Source of the DNA: a bacterium
Lineage (GTDB): Bacteria; Eremiobacterota; Eremiobacteria; Baltobacterales; Baltobacteraceae
DNA length: 7,241 nt
NCBI GenBank assembly: GCA_021784715.1
Contig: JAJYHP010000070.1
Coordinates: forward strand, 1-7,241
Direction of reading: 5' to 3'
Each line of letters starts with the position of its first letter. Position 1 is the first letter of the stretch. The notes beneath the pieces were generated by a model. It had not been told where the DNA came from. It searched no databases and worked only from the letters and a program-made list of their open reading frames with translations. Positions 1 to 6,469 of the stretch are shown here, in pieces. The position numbers and the translations under genes were made by a program.

Positions 1-40
1 CTTCGTCAATAAATACTGGACGTTCCGGCACACGCGGTGA
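1..40 (+). CDS. C-terminal end of a GtrA-like membrane protein (partial)
   Basis: Reading from base 2, the frame encodes FVNKYWTFRHTR and stops at TGA (38-40). An Asn-Lys/Arg-x-Trp-x-Phe-Arg tail of this kind is typical of the last membrane helix of GtrA-family proteins. These occur alone or fused to the C-terminus of dolichol-phosphate-mannose-synthase-like GT2 enzymes, and they take part in moving or making polyprenyl-phosphate sugars. The stop overlaps the GTG start of the next gene, whose product is a GT-C enzyme that would use exactly such a donor, so the context supports the call. Only 12 residues are visible. Whether the missing part is a lone GtrA or a GT2-GtrA fusion cannot be decided here. 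Confidence 0.55.
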   Translation, partial: FVNKYWTFRHTR

Positions 41-1632
41 AATCGTTCCGCTTTCTTCTGCTGGCGATCTGCGTGTTCGGTGCAGCCTTACGGTTGCACG
101 GCATTCATAACCCGATCCTCGACCATCCGAATTGGCGTCAAGGCGATACCGCGAACATCGCACGGAATTTCTATCGTCTCAACGGCAATATTCTCTACCC
201 GCAGACCAACTACGACGGGCCGCCGCCGCACTACGTCGAACTGGAGTTGCAGATCGTCCCGTATCTCGCTGCGGCGCTCTATCATCTCTTCGGTATCCAC
301 CCGATCTTCGGACGCTTGCTGAGCCTCGGTTTCAGCGTTGCGACCATCGCGGTGATCGGGCTCTTCGGGCGGTGGCTTTTCGACGACGCACTCGCCGGGC
401 TCGTCGCCGCACTCGCGTTCGCGATCTTTCCCGGAAGCATTTATTACGGCCGAACCTTCACACCCGATGCAGCGATGGTCTTCTTCCTGACGGCGGCGCT
501 CTATGCAACGGCGCGGCTCCTGTTGGAAGACCTCGCCGTCGAACCGCGTCGGCTCGCGCGCGCCGCAGGGCTCTGCACGCTGGCATTACTCGCCAAACCC
601 GTCGCCCTCGCCGGACTCTTTGCCGCGATCGGCCCGCTCGTCGAGCGCCTGCGCGCGAAACACGCGATTCGACCGACCGCGCTGATCGTGCTCGGGTTCG
701 TACCGCTGGCGATCCTCGAGATGTACGACCACGCGGTGCGCGCGCACGCGCAATGGCGCTGGGCGAGCGGTATTCTCTCCAAGCACGTCCTTCCGCACCT
801 CATCGGATCGTTTACATCGATTCATGCCTTCGCGTGGCAGATCAAACACGCGCTCTACGGGCTCAACCTCTTCCGGCTCACGATGCTTGGAACGATCGGA
901 ACGCTCGTGGTGTTGCTTTCGCTCTTCGCCCTGCCACGCGTGAAGGTGCGCTCGCCGCTGCTCCTCCCACTCTGGTTTCTCGGTGCGGCGCTCTACACGT
1001 ACGCGGTCATCGCCGTGGAACGCGTGGACTACTATCTCTTTTTGCTGCTCCCGCCATGCGCGCTCGCGATCGGCGGCGCCGCCGTCCGGGCGCGCGATCG
1101 TTTCGGCGGCAATCGACGCGCGGCGTTCGCCCTCGCCGCCGGCGGAACGATCGTCGGTGCGGCGGTCCTAATCGGCGGGCTCACGGCGATCGCGCCCTAT
1201 TATCGCTACAGCAAAACCGCATATCGCAACGCCGTCGCCCTCGACCGTGCGCTGCCGCGAAACGCCCTCCCCGTTATCGCCCATTACGGCCCCGATATTT
1301 TCTACTACATGGACCGATTCGGATGGGAGGAGGATCCCTATCTTTGGACGCCGTTCGATGAAGAGAGTGCGATCGCGAAAGGATCGCGCTATTTTATTTC
1401 GATCGAAGATGCGCGCTTCCGCAAGAATCTCGAACTCTGCGCGTGGATGTCGCGCTTTCCACTCGTTCGCTTCCCGGGCGTCAGCTGGCCGGTCTACCAC
1501 ACCTCGCTACGGGCGATCCTTCCGGGCGCGCGAAAACGCTGGCGCGCATTTCGCCGTGCCGAACGCGCGGGAGCGGGGCGCGCATTCCTCACCGCGCACG
1601 GCCTCTGTCTGCTCCACTCAGGGAAGGGGTAG
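37..1632 (+). CDS. GT-C (GT39/ArnT-like) integral membrane glycosyltransferase
   Basis: A 531-residue polytopic membrane protein, probably transferring a sugar from a polyprenyl-phosphate donor to an envelope acceptor on the outer face of the membrane. The first helix is at about residues 4-20. It is followed by an external loop (21-72) containing WRQGD with Asp37, then YVELE (66-70). The Asp in the first loop is the usual catalytic or metal-binding position in GT-C enzymes. A second family-like element is FTPDAAMVFF with Asp144. Further hydrophobic helices run to about residue 385, and a soluble C-terminal part of about 140 residues follows. The GTG start (37-39) overlaps the TGA of the upstream GtrA-like gene and has no clear ribosome binding site, so translation is probably coupled. 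The last five codons overlap the convergent lipoprotein gene. Donor and acceptor sugars cannot be read from the sequence. The superfamily call is good; the exact subfamily is uncertain. Confidence 0.78.
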   Translation: MKSFRFLLLAICVFGAALRLHGIHNPILDHPNWRQGDTANIARNFYRLNGNILYPQTNYDGPPPHYVELELQIVPYLAAALYHLFGIHPIFGRLLSLGFSVATIAVIGLFGRWLFDDALAGLVAALAFAIFPGSIYYGRTFTPDAAMVFFLTAALYATARLLLEDLAVEPRRLARAAGLCTLALLAKPVALAGLFAAIGPLVERLRAKHAIRPTALIVLGFVPLAILEMYDHAVRAHAQWRWASGILSKHVLPHLIGSFTSIHAFAWQIKHALYGLNLFRLTMLGTIGTLVVLLSLFALPRVKVRSPLLLPLWFLGAALYTYAVIAVERVDYYLFLLLPPCALAIGGAAVRARDRFGGNRRAAFALAAGGTIVGAAVLIGGLTAIAPYYRYSKTAYRNAVALDRALPRNALPVIAHYGPDIFYYMDRFGWEEDPYLWTPFDEESAIAKGSRYFISIEDARFRKNLELCAWMSRFPLVRFPGVSWPVYHTSLRAILPGARKRWRAFRRAERAGAGRAFLTAHGLCLLHSGKG

Positions 1633-2289
1633 CAGCGAGGCTCCTCCGAGATTCGAGGAGCTCGACGCTGCAGCGTTGGGGACGCCGGAGCTGACCAGCT
1701 GGCGATAGGCAATCAATCGATTGGTGTTCCGCGCGACGTCGAGCTCTAATTCGTATGACGCTTTAATTGCCGACGTCAGATCGGCGGTATCGTAGGTATA
1801 GGAAAAGCGATGGAGGTTGCGGACGATCGCCTTGTTGGCGATATCGAGTTGCGCGTACGCTTCAAGAATGCGGCGCGCCGCGCTGCGATAAGTGGGATAG
1901 TTCGAGCTGACGATGCTTTGTTTGAGGCTCGCACTCTCGATCTCGGCTCGAAGTGCTTGCAGACGCAGGTCCTTCGGCGCGATATGTTCGGCCTGACGGA
2001 TCGTCCCCAATGCGCCCTGAAGGTCGCCGAGCGTATATTGCTTGTGGGCGAGGTCGGCGGCGGCGGCGACATACCCTTCGCGCACGGTTGCGTCGTGCGG
2101 GTCGATTTTTAGCGCGAGACGATAGGAGAGCTCGGCGCCGCGAACGTCGCCGCGAGCGAGTGCGAGACGCCCCTGGTGAACGCGCGTCTGGGCGATCCAG
2201 GAAGCGACGGAGTGCGCGCAACCGCTCAGCACGAGCACCGACGCGGCGAGGGCGAGCAAGCGGATACTAGAAGTGAACGTGGACGGCAA
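1618..2289 (-). CDS. TPR-containing lipoprotein, last gene of the proS operon
   Basis: A 223-residue probable lipoprotein. Residues 1-23 form a lipoprotein signal peptide with Arg10, a hydrophobic stretch and the lipobox LSGC; Cys24 would be lipidated after signal peptidase II cleavage. Two tetratricopeptide-like helical repeats follow, at about 36-69 (GRLALARGDVRGAELSYRLA and the IDP turn) and 77-110 (YTLGDLQGALGTIRQAEHIA). These suggest a protein-protein scaffold at the membrane. A helical part (125-200) and a Ser/Ala/Gly-rich tail complete the protein. The start is TTG (2289-2287), chosen because GAGGAGGT lies 8 nt upstream and because it gives a complete signal peptide. The start overlaps the end of the flippase gene by 23 bp. 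The stop lies 15 bp inside the convergent glycosyltransferase gene. Its partner is unknown; position suggests it works with the flippase or peptidase. Confidence 0.8.
   Translation of the reverse strand: MPSTFTSSIRLLALAASVLVLSGCAHSVASWIAQTRVHQGRLALARGDVRGAELSYRLALKIDPHDATVREGYVAAAADLAHKQYTLGDLQGALGTIRQAEHIAPKDLRLQALRAEIESASLKQSIVSSNYPTYRSAARRILEAYAQLDIANKAIVRNLHRFSYTYDTADLTSAIKASYELELDVARNTNRLIAYRQLVSSGVPNAAASSSSNLGGASLLPLP
1640..1661. repeat. Inverted repeat just after the glycosyltransferase stop
   Basis: The arms GCTCCTC (1640-1646) and GAGGAGC (1655-1661) form a perfect 7-bp stem with an 8-nt loop, starting 8 bases after the plus-strand stop. No T-run follows on the plus strand, so it is not a standard intrinsic terminator. 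It may slow polymerase or protect the 3' end of the glycosyltransferase message. It also lies inside the coding end of the minus-strand lipoprotein gene, where it encodes a Ser/Gly/Ala-rich tail, so codon use could explain part of it. Confidence 0.4.
1665..1676. repeat. Perfect 12-bp palindrome ACGCTGCAGCGT
   Basis: ACGCTGCAGCGT equals its own reverse complement and lies 3 bp beyond the preceding inverted repeat. Extending outward gives one G-T wobble and then a C-G pair. It falls within the 3' coding part of the lipoprotein gene and 33 bp downstream of the convergent glycosyltransferase stop. It contains a PstI-type CTGCAG core. Function is unknown: it could be a transcription-pausing structure, a protein site or chance. 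Confidence 0.35.
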
Positions 2290-3148
2290 AGCGGGCTACC
2301 TCCTCGATCAAAAGCGCTGCAGGGACGAAGAGCAACTGCGAGAGTATCGTACCGATTATTGCCGTCAGCGACAAGTAGAAGACCATCGAACGCACGTCAT
2401 CGATGCTCCGTTTACCGTGGATCGCCTGATCGGTAATCATCGACGAGGTCGGATCGACGAAGAGCGTAAAAAGTATCGTTCCGATGCCGTTGATGACGCC
2501 GGAGAGGCTGATCGCGGTGCGCGAGACGGCCGGGTCGAAGACCGAGGCGAGAAACGAGGCTTGGACCCCGATTGCGTAGACCGACATTACCAGCACGTTG
2601 AAGATTAACATCCGTCGCGGTAATCGCCGCCACTGGAAGGCGCGTAATTGGGCGAGCGTCGGGAAATGCTGCGCTCGTAAAACCTCCAAAAAAATACGCG
2701 GGTGCAGCAGCCGGACGACGGCATGCGGCACCGAGCCGCGCGCCTCAAACGAGGCGACGCCGCGCCGGAAGAGATAGGCGAACATCGGCAGGAAGAGCGC
2801 GAAGACGATCATCCCGAAGGTTCCGGCGAGCACGATGAATCGTAATTGTATTTCGAAGGTATGCTGCCAGAGCGCGACATCGCCGGGATGATGGCGGTAG
2901 CGCGCCACCGCGTGTCCGGCGGTGTCGGAGAGCGGCCCCACGAAAAACGCCGAGAAGAGATTGGCGAGGCGCCCGGTCGTAACGAAGAGGTTGAAGAGCG
3001 AGATCGAGGTAGCGATGCGCTTGGTCTGCACGCCGGCGAGGCGAGCGGCGTATGCACCGATCGTCACCCCCTGCACGATAAACGTGATGACCATCGCGCC
3101 CCAGAGCTTCCCCGAAAAGAGATGCGGTATCAGCGGAAGGCTATGCAC
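2267..3148 (-). CDS. amj: Amj-family lipid II flippase (DUF2837)
   Basis: A 293-residue polytopic membrane protein. The N-terminal third carries the family-like signature RLAGVQTKRIA (36-46), SLFNLF (50-55) and GRLANLF (59-65), which I recognise from Bacillus subtilis Amj (YdaH). Amj is the alternative to MurJ that moves the peptidoglycan precursor lipid II across the cytoplasmic membrane. Six hydrophobic segments can be seen, at about 17-35, 48-72, 103-127, 183-203, 212-232 and 255-280. Length is close to the Bacillus protein, which is about 270 residues from memory. The frame is open back to 3250, but that extension is a basic stretch overlapping the peptidase gene. I chose GTG at 3148-3146 because GGGGAG lies 6 nt upstream and the overlap with the peptidase stop is then only 8 bp. 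The gene lies inside an operon with an M16 peptidase and a lipoprotein. Substrate is inferred from the family. Confidence 0.75.
   Translation of the reverse strand: MHSLPLIPHLFSGKLWGAMVITFIVQGVTIGAYAARLAGVQTKRIATSISLFNLFVTTGRLANLFSAFFVGPLSDTAGHAVARYRHHPGDVALWQHTFEIQLRFIVLAGTFGMIVFALFLPMFAYLFRRGVASFEARGSVPHAVVRLLHPRIFLEVLRAQHFPTLAQLRAFQWRRLPRRMLIFNVLVMSVYAIGVQASFLASVFDPAVSRTAISLSGVINGIGTILFTLFVDPTSSMITDQAIHGKRSIDDVRSMVFYLSLTAIIGTILSQLLFVPAALLIEEVARFAVHVHF
2298..2305 (-). promoter_or_regulatory. Strong Shine-Dalgarno site for the lipoprotein TTG start
   Basis: On the minus strand this reads GAGGAGGT, an almost complete complement of the 16S anti-Shine-Dalgarno, 8 nt before TTG. It sits inside the last codons of the flippase gene. 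It decides the rare TTG start and may offset the weaker initiation of that codon. Confidence 0.75.
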
Positions 3149-4397
3149 CGTGCGCTCCCCATCCGATCTCGGCGGCAGCAGTCGGCCCGACGAGCGCGAG
3201 CGCGCGTTGTTGCGGCGTAAAGGCGAGTCGCGCGACCTCGAGTACCGCATCGGTGCTCACCGCATCGATCTGCGCCTCGATCTCCTCTTGCGGAATCTCC
3301 CGGCTATGGACGAGTTCTTGGCGCCCGAGGCGCATCATGCGGCTCGACGTGCTCTCAAGTCCGAGCATCATGCTGCCCTTCAGGTGTTCCTTCGCCTGTC
3401 GCAGCTCTTCGTTGCCGACCGGTTCGCTCGCGAGCCGATCCACCTCATCGAGAATGGTGTCGATGCATGGCTGGGCATTTTTTAGCGACGTGCCGGCATA
3501 AACCGCCAGGCTACCGGCCTCGCGATAGGTGCTCCCGTACGCCGTAATCGTATAGACGAGCCCGCGTTTCTCGCGAACTTCCTGAAAGAGCCGGCTCGAC
3601 ATTCCGCCGCCGAGAATCGTTTGCGCGACCGAGAGTGCGTAACGCCGGTCGTCGCGCGCGCTGACGCTCGGGCCGCCGAGAACGAGATGCACCTGCTCGA
3701 TATCTTTACTTCGACGCACGAGCGAGGTACGAACGGGGGGCGCGGTAGCGACGGGCAATTTCGCGATGCCGCGCTGCTCGCCGAGCGCCGCGCGCGTTAA
3801 CGCGACGATCTCGTCGTGATCGACGTTTCCGGCGGCGCAGAGCACGACGGCATTCGGAGCGTAATGTGCGGCAAGGTGCGCGTGCAGATCGCTCGATTCC
3901 AATGCGGCAACGGTCTCGGGAAAGCCGATAGTCGGCGCACCGAGATCGGATCCCTCCCAGAGTTGCTGGGAGAAGATTTCATGCACGAGATCGTCGGGAG
4001 CATCTTCGTACATTTTAATCTCTTCGAGGACGACGTTTCGTTCCTTACGCAACTCCTCGGGGTCGAAGAGCGAGTGCGCGAGCATATCGGAGAGCACGTC
4101 GATTGCCAGCGGAACGTGTCGATCGATGACCTTTGCATAATAGCAGGTCGTCTCTTTATCGGTGAATGCATTCAGATCGCCGCCGACGGAATCGAGCGCC
4201 TCGGCGATCTCGCGCGCACTCCGGCGATGCGTTCCCTTGAACAGCATATGCTCGACCATGTGCGAGATCCCGCGCAAGTGCGGAGCCTCCGCGCTCGACC
4301 CGACGTCAACCCATAACCCGATACTCGCGGAGCGAACCGAGGACATCGATTCGGTGATGACGCGAATCCCGTTCTCCAACACGCTCTTCTTACGCAT
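3141..4397 (-). CDS. M16 family zinc metallopeptidase (processing peptidase type)
   Basis: A 418-residue protein matching bacterial one-chain M16B peptidases related to the mitochondrial processing peptidase beta subunit and YmxG. The inverted zinc motif HxxEH is intact (HMVEH, 46-50: His46, catalytic Glu49, His50), and the third ligand is Glu126 in VVLEEIK, 76 residues after His50. The second half has the substrate-side element SRLFQEVREKRGLVYTI (268-284) with the family's Arg/Tyr pair. So the enzyme looks catalytically competent and full length. No inactive partner gene lies beside it, which suggests a homodimer. No signal peptide is visible, so it probably acts in the cytoplasm or is exported by another route. 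ATG at 4397 overlaps the upstream TAA by 8 bp (ATGCGTAA), and GAGGGA lies 6 nt before it. The natural substrate is unknown. Confidence 0.9.
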   Translation of the reverse strand: MRKKSVLENGIRVITESMSSVRSASIGLWVDVGSSAEAPHLRGISHMVEHMLFKGTHRRSAREIAEALDSVGGDLNAFTDKETTCYYAKVIDRHVPLAIDVLSDMLAHSLFDPEELRKERNVVLEEIKMYEDAPDDLVHEIFSQQLWEGSDLGAPTIGFPETVAALESSDLHAHLAAHYAPNAVVLCAAGNVDHDEIVALTRAALGEQRGIAKLPVATAPPVRTSLVRRSKDIEQVHLVLGGPSVSARDDRRYALSVAQTILGGGMSSRLFQEVREKRGLVYTITAYGSTYREAGSLAVYAGTSLKNAQPCIDTILDEVDRLASEPVGNEELRQAKEHLKGSMMLGLESTSSRMMRLGRQELVHSREIPQEEIEAQIDAVSTDAVLEVARLAFTPQQRALALVGPTAAAEIGWGAHGA

Positions 4398-4971
4398 GGA
4401 CGCTCCCTCGCACGAGCGCGCGCGCGACCCAGTGCGGATCGGTCACCACGCCGATCCCCGCCTGCAGGCGATGCGCGATCTCCGTCGCGCTCTCGCCGCG
4501 CCGGACGCTGAGCGTCAACACGTCCCGCTCGGTCGGCATCGCCTTATCGCCCGAGACAACCGTGCCGGGCGCTACCGGAATCGGCACGACGATCCAGCAA
4601 TCGACCTCGCGCACCTGCAGCGAGAGCGCGAACGAGGTTTCGACCGCGTCGACGAGCTCTCGGTCGAGTTGCGCTTTGCTCACCGTCCCATGAAATTTCT
4701 CGCCGGAAAAGCGCAGCCCGACGTAGGCCCGGTCGCGCAAGCCGGCGGCCCGAATCTCGAGCAATTGGACCGGAAGCACGCGCGAAAAAAGCCGCTCCCC
4801 GATCGCAATTGCGAGCGCGCGCCGATTACCGCGCGCGCGGGCCTCGGCATCGATCTGCGCGATCGACGGATGAACGCGTTGCGCCGCACGCACGATCCCC
4901 GGAGTCGTCAACATCAGCAGCGCGACGAGCGCCCCGCCGACCGCCTTAATAGGATGCCGCAACGTAGGCAC
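4390..4971 (-). CDS. Small exported protein of unknown function
   Basis: I do not recognise this 193-residue protein. With the GTG start at 4971-4969 it has a good Sec signal peptide: basic residues at 5-9, a hydrophobic stretch at about 10-27, and a likely signal peptidase I site near VRA-AQ (27-31). The mature part, about 163 residues, has no membrane helix. It begins with a charged region (SIAQIDAEARARGNRRALA), has beta-like stretches such as RAYVGLRFSG and CWIVVPIPVAPGTVV, and one Cys (125), and ends near an alpha-helical region after RRGESATEIAHRL. The GTG has GAAGG only 3 nt upstream; TTG at codon 4 is an alternative start with a 12-nt gap. It overlaps the proS stop by 26 bp and the peptidase start by 8 bp, so it is coupled to both. 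Its frame is open far upstream, but only as an antisense-free shadow of proS codons. Confidence 0.72.
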   Translation of the reverse strand: MPTLRHPIKAVGGALVALLMLTTPGIVRAAQRVHPSIAQIDAEARARGNRRALAIAIGERLFSRVLPVQLLEIRAAGLRDRAYVGLRFSGEKFHGTVSKAQLDRELVDAVETSFALSLQVREVDCWIVVPIPVAPGTVVSGDKAMPTERDVLTLSVRRGESATEIAHRLQAGIGVVTDPHWVARALVRGSVHA

Positions 4972-6403
4972 GTACCTTCGCCGACTCGCCGCAGGCCACG
5001 CAAGTTTTCTCGTCGCCGTCGAGCGGCCGAAGGACGCGCGTCGTCGCCGAACATTCCGCTTTGATGTGCGCTTCGCACTCGGCGCGATCGCACCAAGCGA
5101 TATCGAGCATTCCCGCCCGTTCGCGCGCCGCGGCAAAAAAGGCGTCGCGATCGACGATGCGGATAATGCGGGCATCGAGCGCGGCCTTCGCTTGGGCATA
5201 GAGCGACTCTTGCACCAGCTCGAGCGTGCGGCGTAATTCTCCTTCGAGCGTCTCGACGGCGATGCTGCGCGAGCGGTCGGCGACACCTTTCTCCAGGTCG
5301 CGTCGAACGAGCACGACGCTGCCTGCATCGACGTCCCGCGGACCGATCTCGATTCGCACCGGTACGCCGCGCATCTCCCACTCGGCATACTTCCAGCCCG
5401 GTGATTGGTCGCGGTCGTCGACGCGCACCCGCATCCCCGAGCGTTTGAGCGCCGCGGCCAATTCGTGCGCCCGCTCGACCGCACGCCGATCCTCGCCGCG
5501 AACGATCGGAACGAAGACCGCTTCGATCGGCGCGAGCTTCGGCGGAATGCGCAGGCCTCGGTCGTCGCCGTGCGCCATAATCGTCGCACCGAGCATCCGC
5601 CACGAAACGCCCCACGAGGTCGTGTAAGCGAACTTCACCGTGCCATCGAGATCGGTGAACGCAATATCGAAGGCCCGCGAAAAATTCTGCCCGAGATCGT
5701 GCGAGGTTCCTGATTGAAGAGCTTTACCGTCGGGCATCAACGCTTCGATGCTGTAGGTCTCGACCGCCCCCGGGAAGCGTTCGCTCGCGCTCTTCGGCCC
5801 GCTGAGCACCGGCAGCGCCGCGACGTTCCGCGCGAATTCTTCGTAGACGCCGAGCATCTTCAGCGTCTCCTCGCGCGCCTCTTCCGCCGTTGCGTGTGCG
5901 GTGTGCCCTTCTTGCCAGAGAAATTCCATCGTGCGCAAAAACGGGCGTGTCGCTTTCTCCCAACGCACGACGTTCGCCCACTGATTGATGAGGATCGGAA
6001 GGTCGCGGTAGGATTGCACCCACTGCGCGTACATGGTACCGATCGTCACTTCGGATGTCGGACGAATCGCCAATCGCTCGGTGAGCTTTTCTCCTCCGCC
6101 GTGGGTTACCCAGGCGACCTCGGGTGCAAAGCCCTCGACGTGCTCGGCCTCTTTGGTGAGCAGACTCTCGGGGATCAAGAGCGGAAAATAGGCATTCTCG
6201 TGCCCCGTCGCTTTGAACCGCGCGTCGAGTTCGCGCTGAAGATTCTCCCAGAGGCCGTAGCCGTACGGGCGCAAGACGACGCAGCCGCGGACCGGTGCAT
6301 AGGAGATCAGTTCGGCCTTCAGGCAGACCGCGGTATACCACGCCGAGAGATCCTCGGATTTCGGCGGGATCGACTTGGGGAGCGCAACGGGAGCTTCGGA
6401 CAT
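4946..6403 (-). CDS. proS: Proline--tRNA ligase, type 3 (ProS)
   Basis: A 485-residue class II aminoacyl-tRNA synthetase that charges tRNA-Pro with proline in the cytoplasm. Seen in order: RPTSE (114-118); motif 2 region RWEKATRPFLRTMEFLWQEG (147-166); motif 3 with AHGDDRGLRIP (277-287); an anticodon-binding domain from about 293; and a C-terminal domain with Cys438, Cys443, Cys468 and Cys471 that looks like the zinc-binding unit of the archaeal/eukaryotic-like form, ending in Tyr485. The roughly 180-residue editing insertion of ordinary bacterial ProS is absent, so this is type 3 and lacks editing in cis. Residue 268 is Trp in GVSWR, where many relatives, from memory, have Thr. The ATG start at 6403 has only a weak GGTG before it. 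It is the first gene of the five-gene minus-strand operon, and its promoter must lie in or beyond the divergent spacer. Confidence 0.96.
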   Translation of the reverse strand: MSEAPVALPKSIPPKSEDLSAWYTAVCLKAELISYAPVRGCVVLRPYGYGLWENLQRELDARFKATGHENAYFPLLIPESLLTKEAEHVEGFAPEVAWVTHGGGEKLTERLAIRPTSEVTIGTMYAQWVQSYRDLPILINQWANVVRWEKATRPFLRTMEFLWQEGHTAHATAEEAREETLKMLGVYEEFARNVAALPVLSGPKSASERFPGAVETYSIEALMPDGKALQSGTSHDLGQNFSRAFDIAFTDLDGTVKFAYTTSWGVSWRMLGATIMAHGDDRGLRIPPKLAPIEAVFVPIVRGEDRRAVERAHELAAALKRSGMRVRVDDRDQSPGWKYAEWEMRGVPVRIEIGPRDVDAGSVVLVRRDLEKGVADRSRSIAVETLEGELRRTLELVQESLYAQAKAALDARIIRIVDRDAFFAAARERAGMLDIAWCDRAECEAHIKAECSATTRVLRPLDGDEKTCVACGESAKVRAYVAASY

Positions 6404-6469
6404 AAGCGCACCGGGTTCGCGCGATTTAGCGGGGCCGCCTGCGCGCGGACGCGAACTCGGGAGCCGTCC
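6404..6469. promoter_or_regulatory. Divergent proS/pduO spacer with a centred dyad
   Basis: This 66-bp spacer separates two divergent starts and should hold both promoters unless they lie inside the genes. It contains the arms CCGGGTTCGCG (6411-6421) and CGCGAACTCGG (6450-6460). Ten of eleven positions pair and the eleventh is a G-T wobble. The arms are 28 bp apart and lie 7 bp from the proS start and 9 bp from the pduO start. Each transcript therefore carries CGCGAACYCGG just before its start codon. On the plus strand, GGGAG (6459-6463), 6 nt before ATG, is the pduO ribosome binding site and overlaps one arm by 2 nt. A weak TAAAT on the minus strand (6425-6429) could be part of a -10 box. 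It is too short for a cobalamin riboswitch. Confidence 0.5.

Noticed and set aside
132..1361. A long Arg-rich open frame of 409 codons on the plus strand
   Set aside because: It lies wholly within the glycosyltransferase gene in another frame, with strongly Arg/Ala-biased, featureless sequence. This is the usual shadow of GC-rich codons.
3149..3250. 34-residue N-terminal extension of the Amj gene
   Set aside because: It is a basic, low-complexity stretch overlapping the peptidase coding end. The GTG at 3148 has a good ribosome binding site and gives a protein of family-like length.
4162..5064. 300-codon plus-strand frame antisense to the peptidase and exported protein genes
   Set aside because: Its composition is Arg/Pro-rich with no motif, while both opposite-strand genes have clear protein features.
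4972..5589. Upstream extension of the small exported protein
   Set aside because: It runs through proS in another frame, is Arg/Ser-rich, and would bury the signal peptide inside the chain.
5714..6469. Open frame fused in phase to the start of pduO
   Set aside because: It is antisense to proS, has no recognisable domain, and the adenosyltransferase has its own ribosome binding site and a family-typical N-terminus at 6470.
6404..6469. Cobalamin riboswitch before pduO
   Set aside because: The spacer is only 66 bp, far shorter than such a riboswitch, and no B12-box-like sequence is visible.
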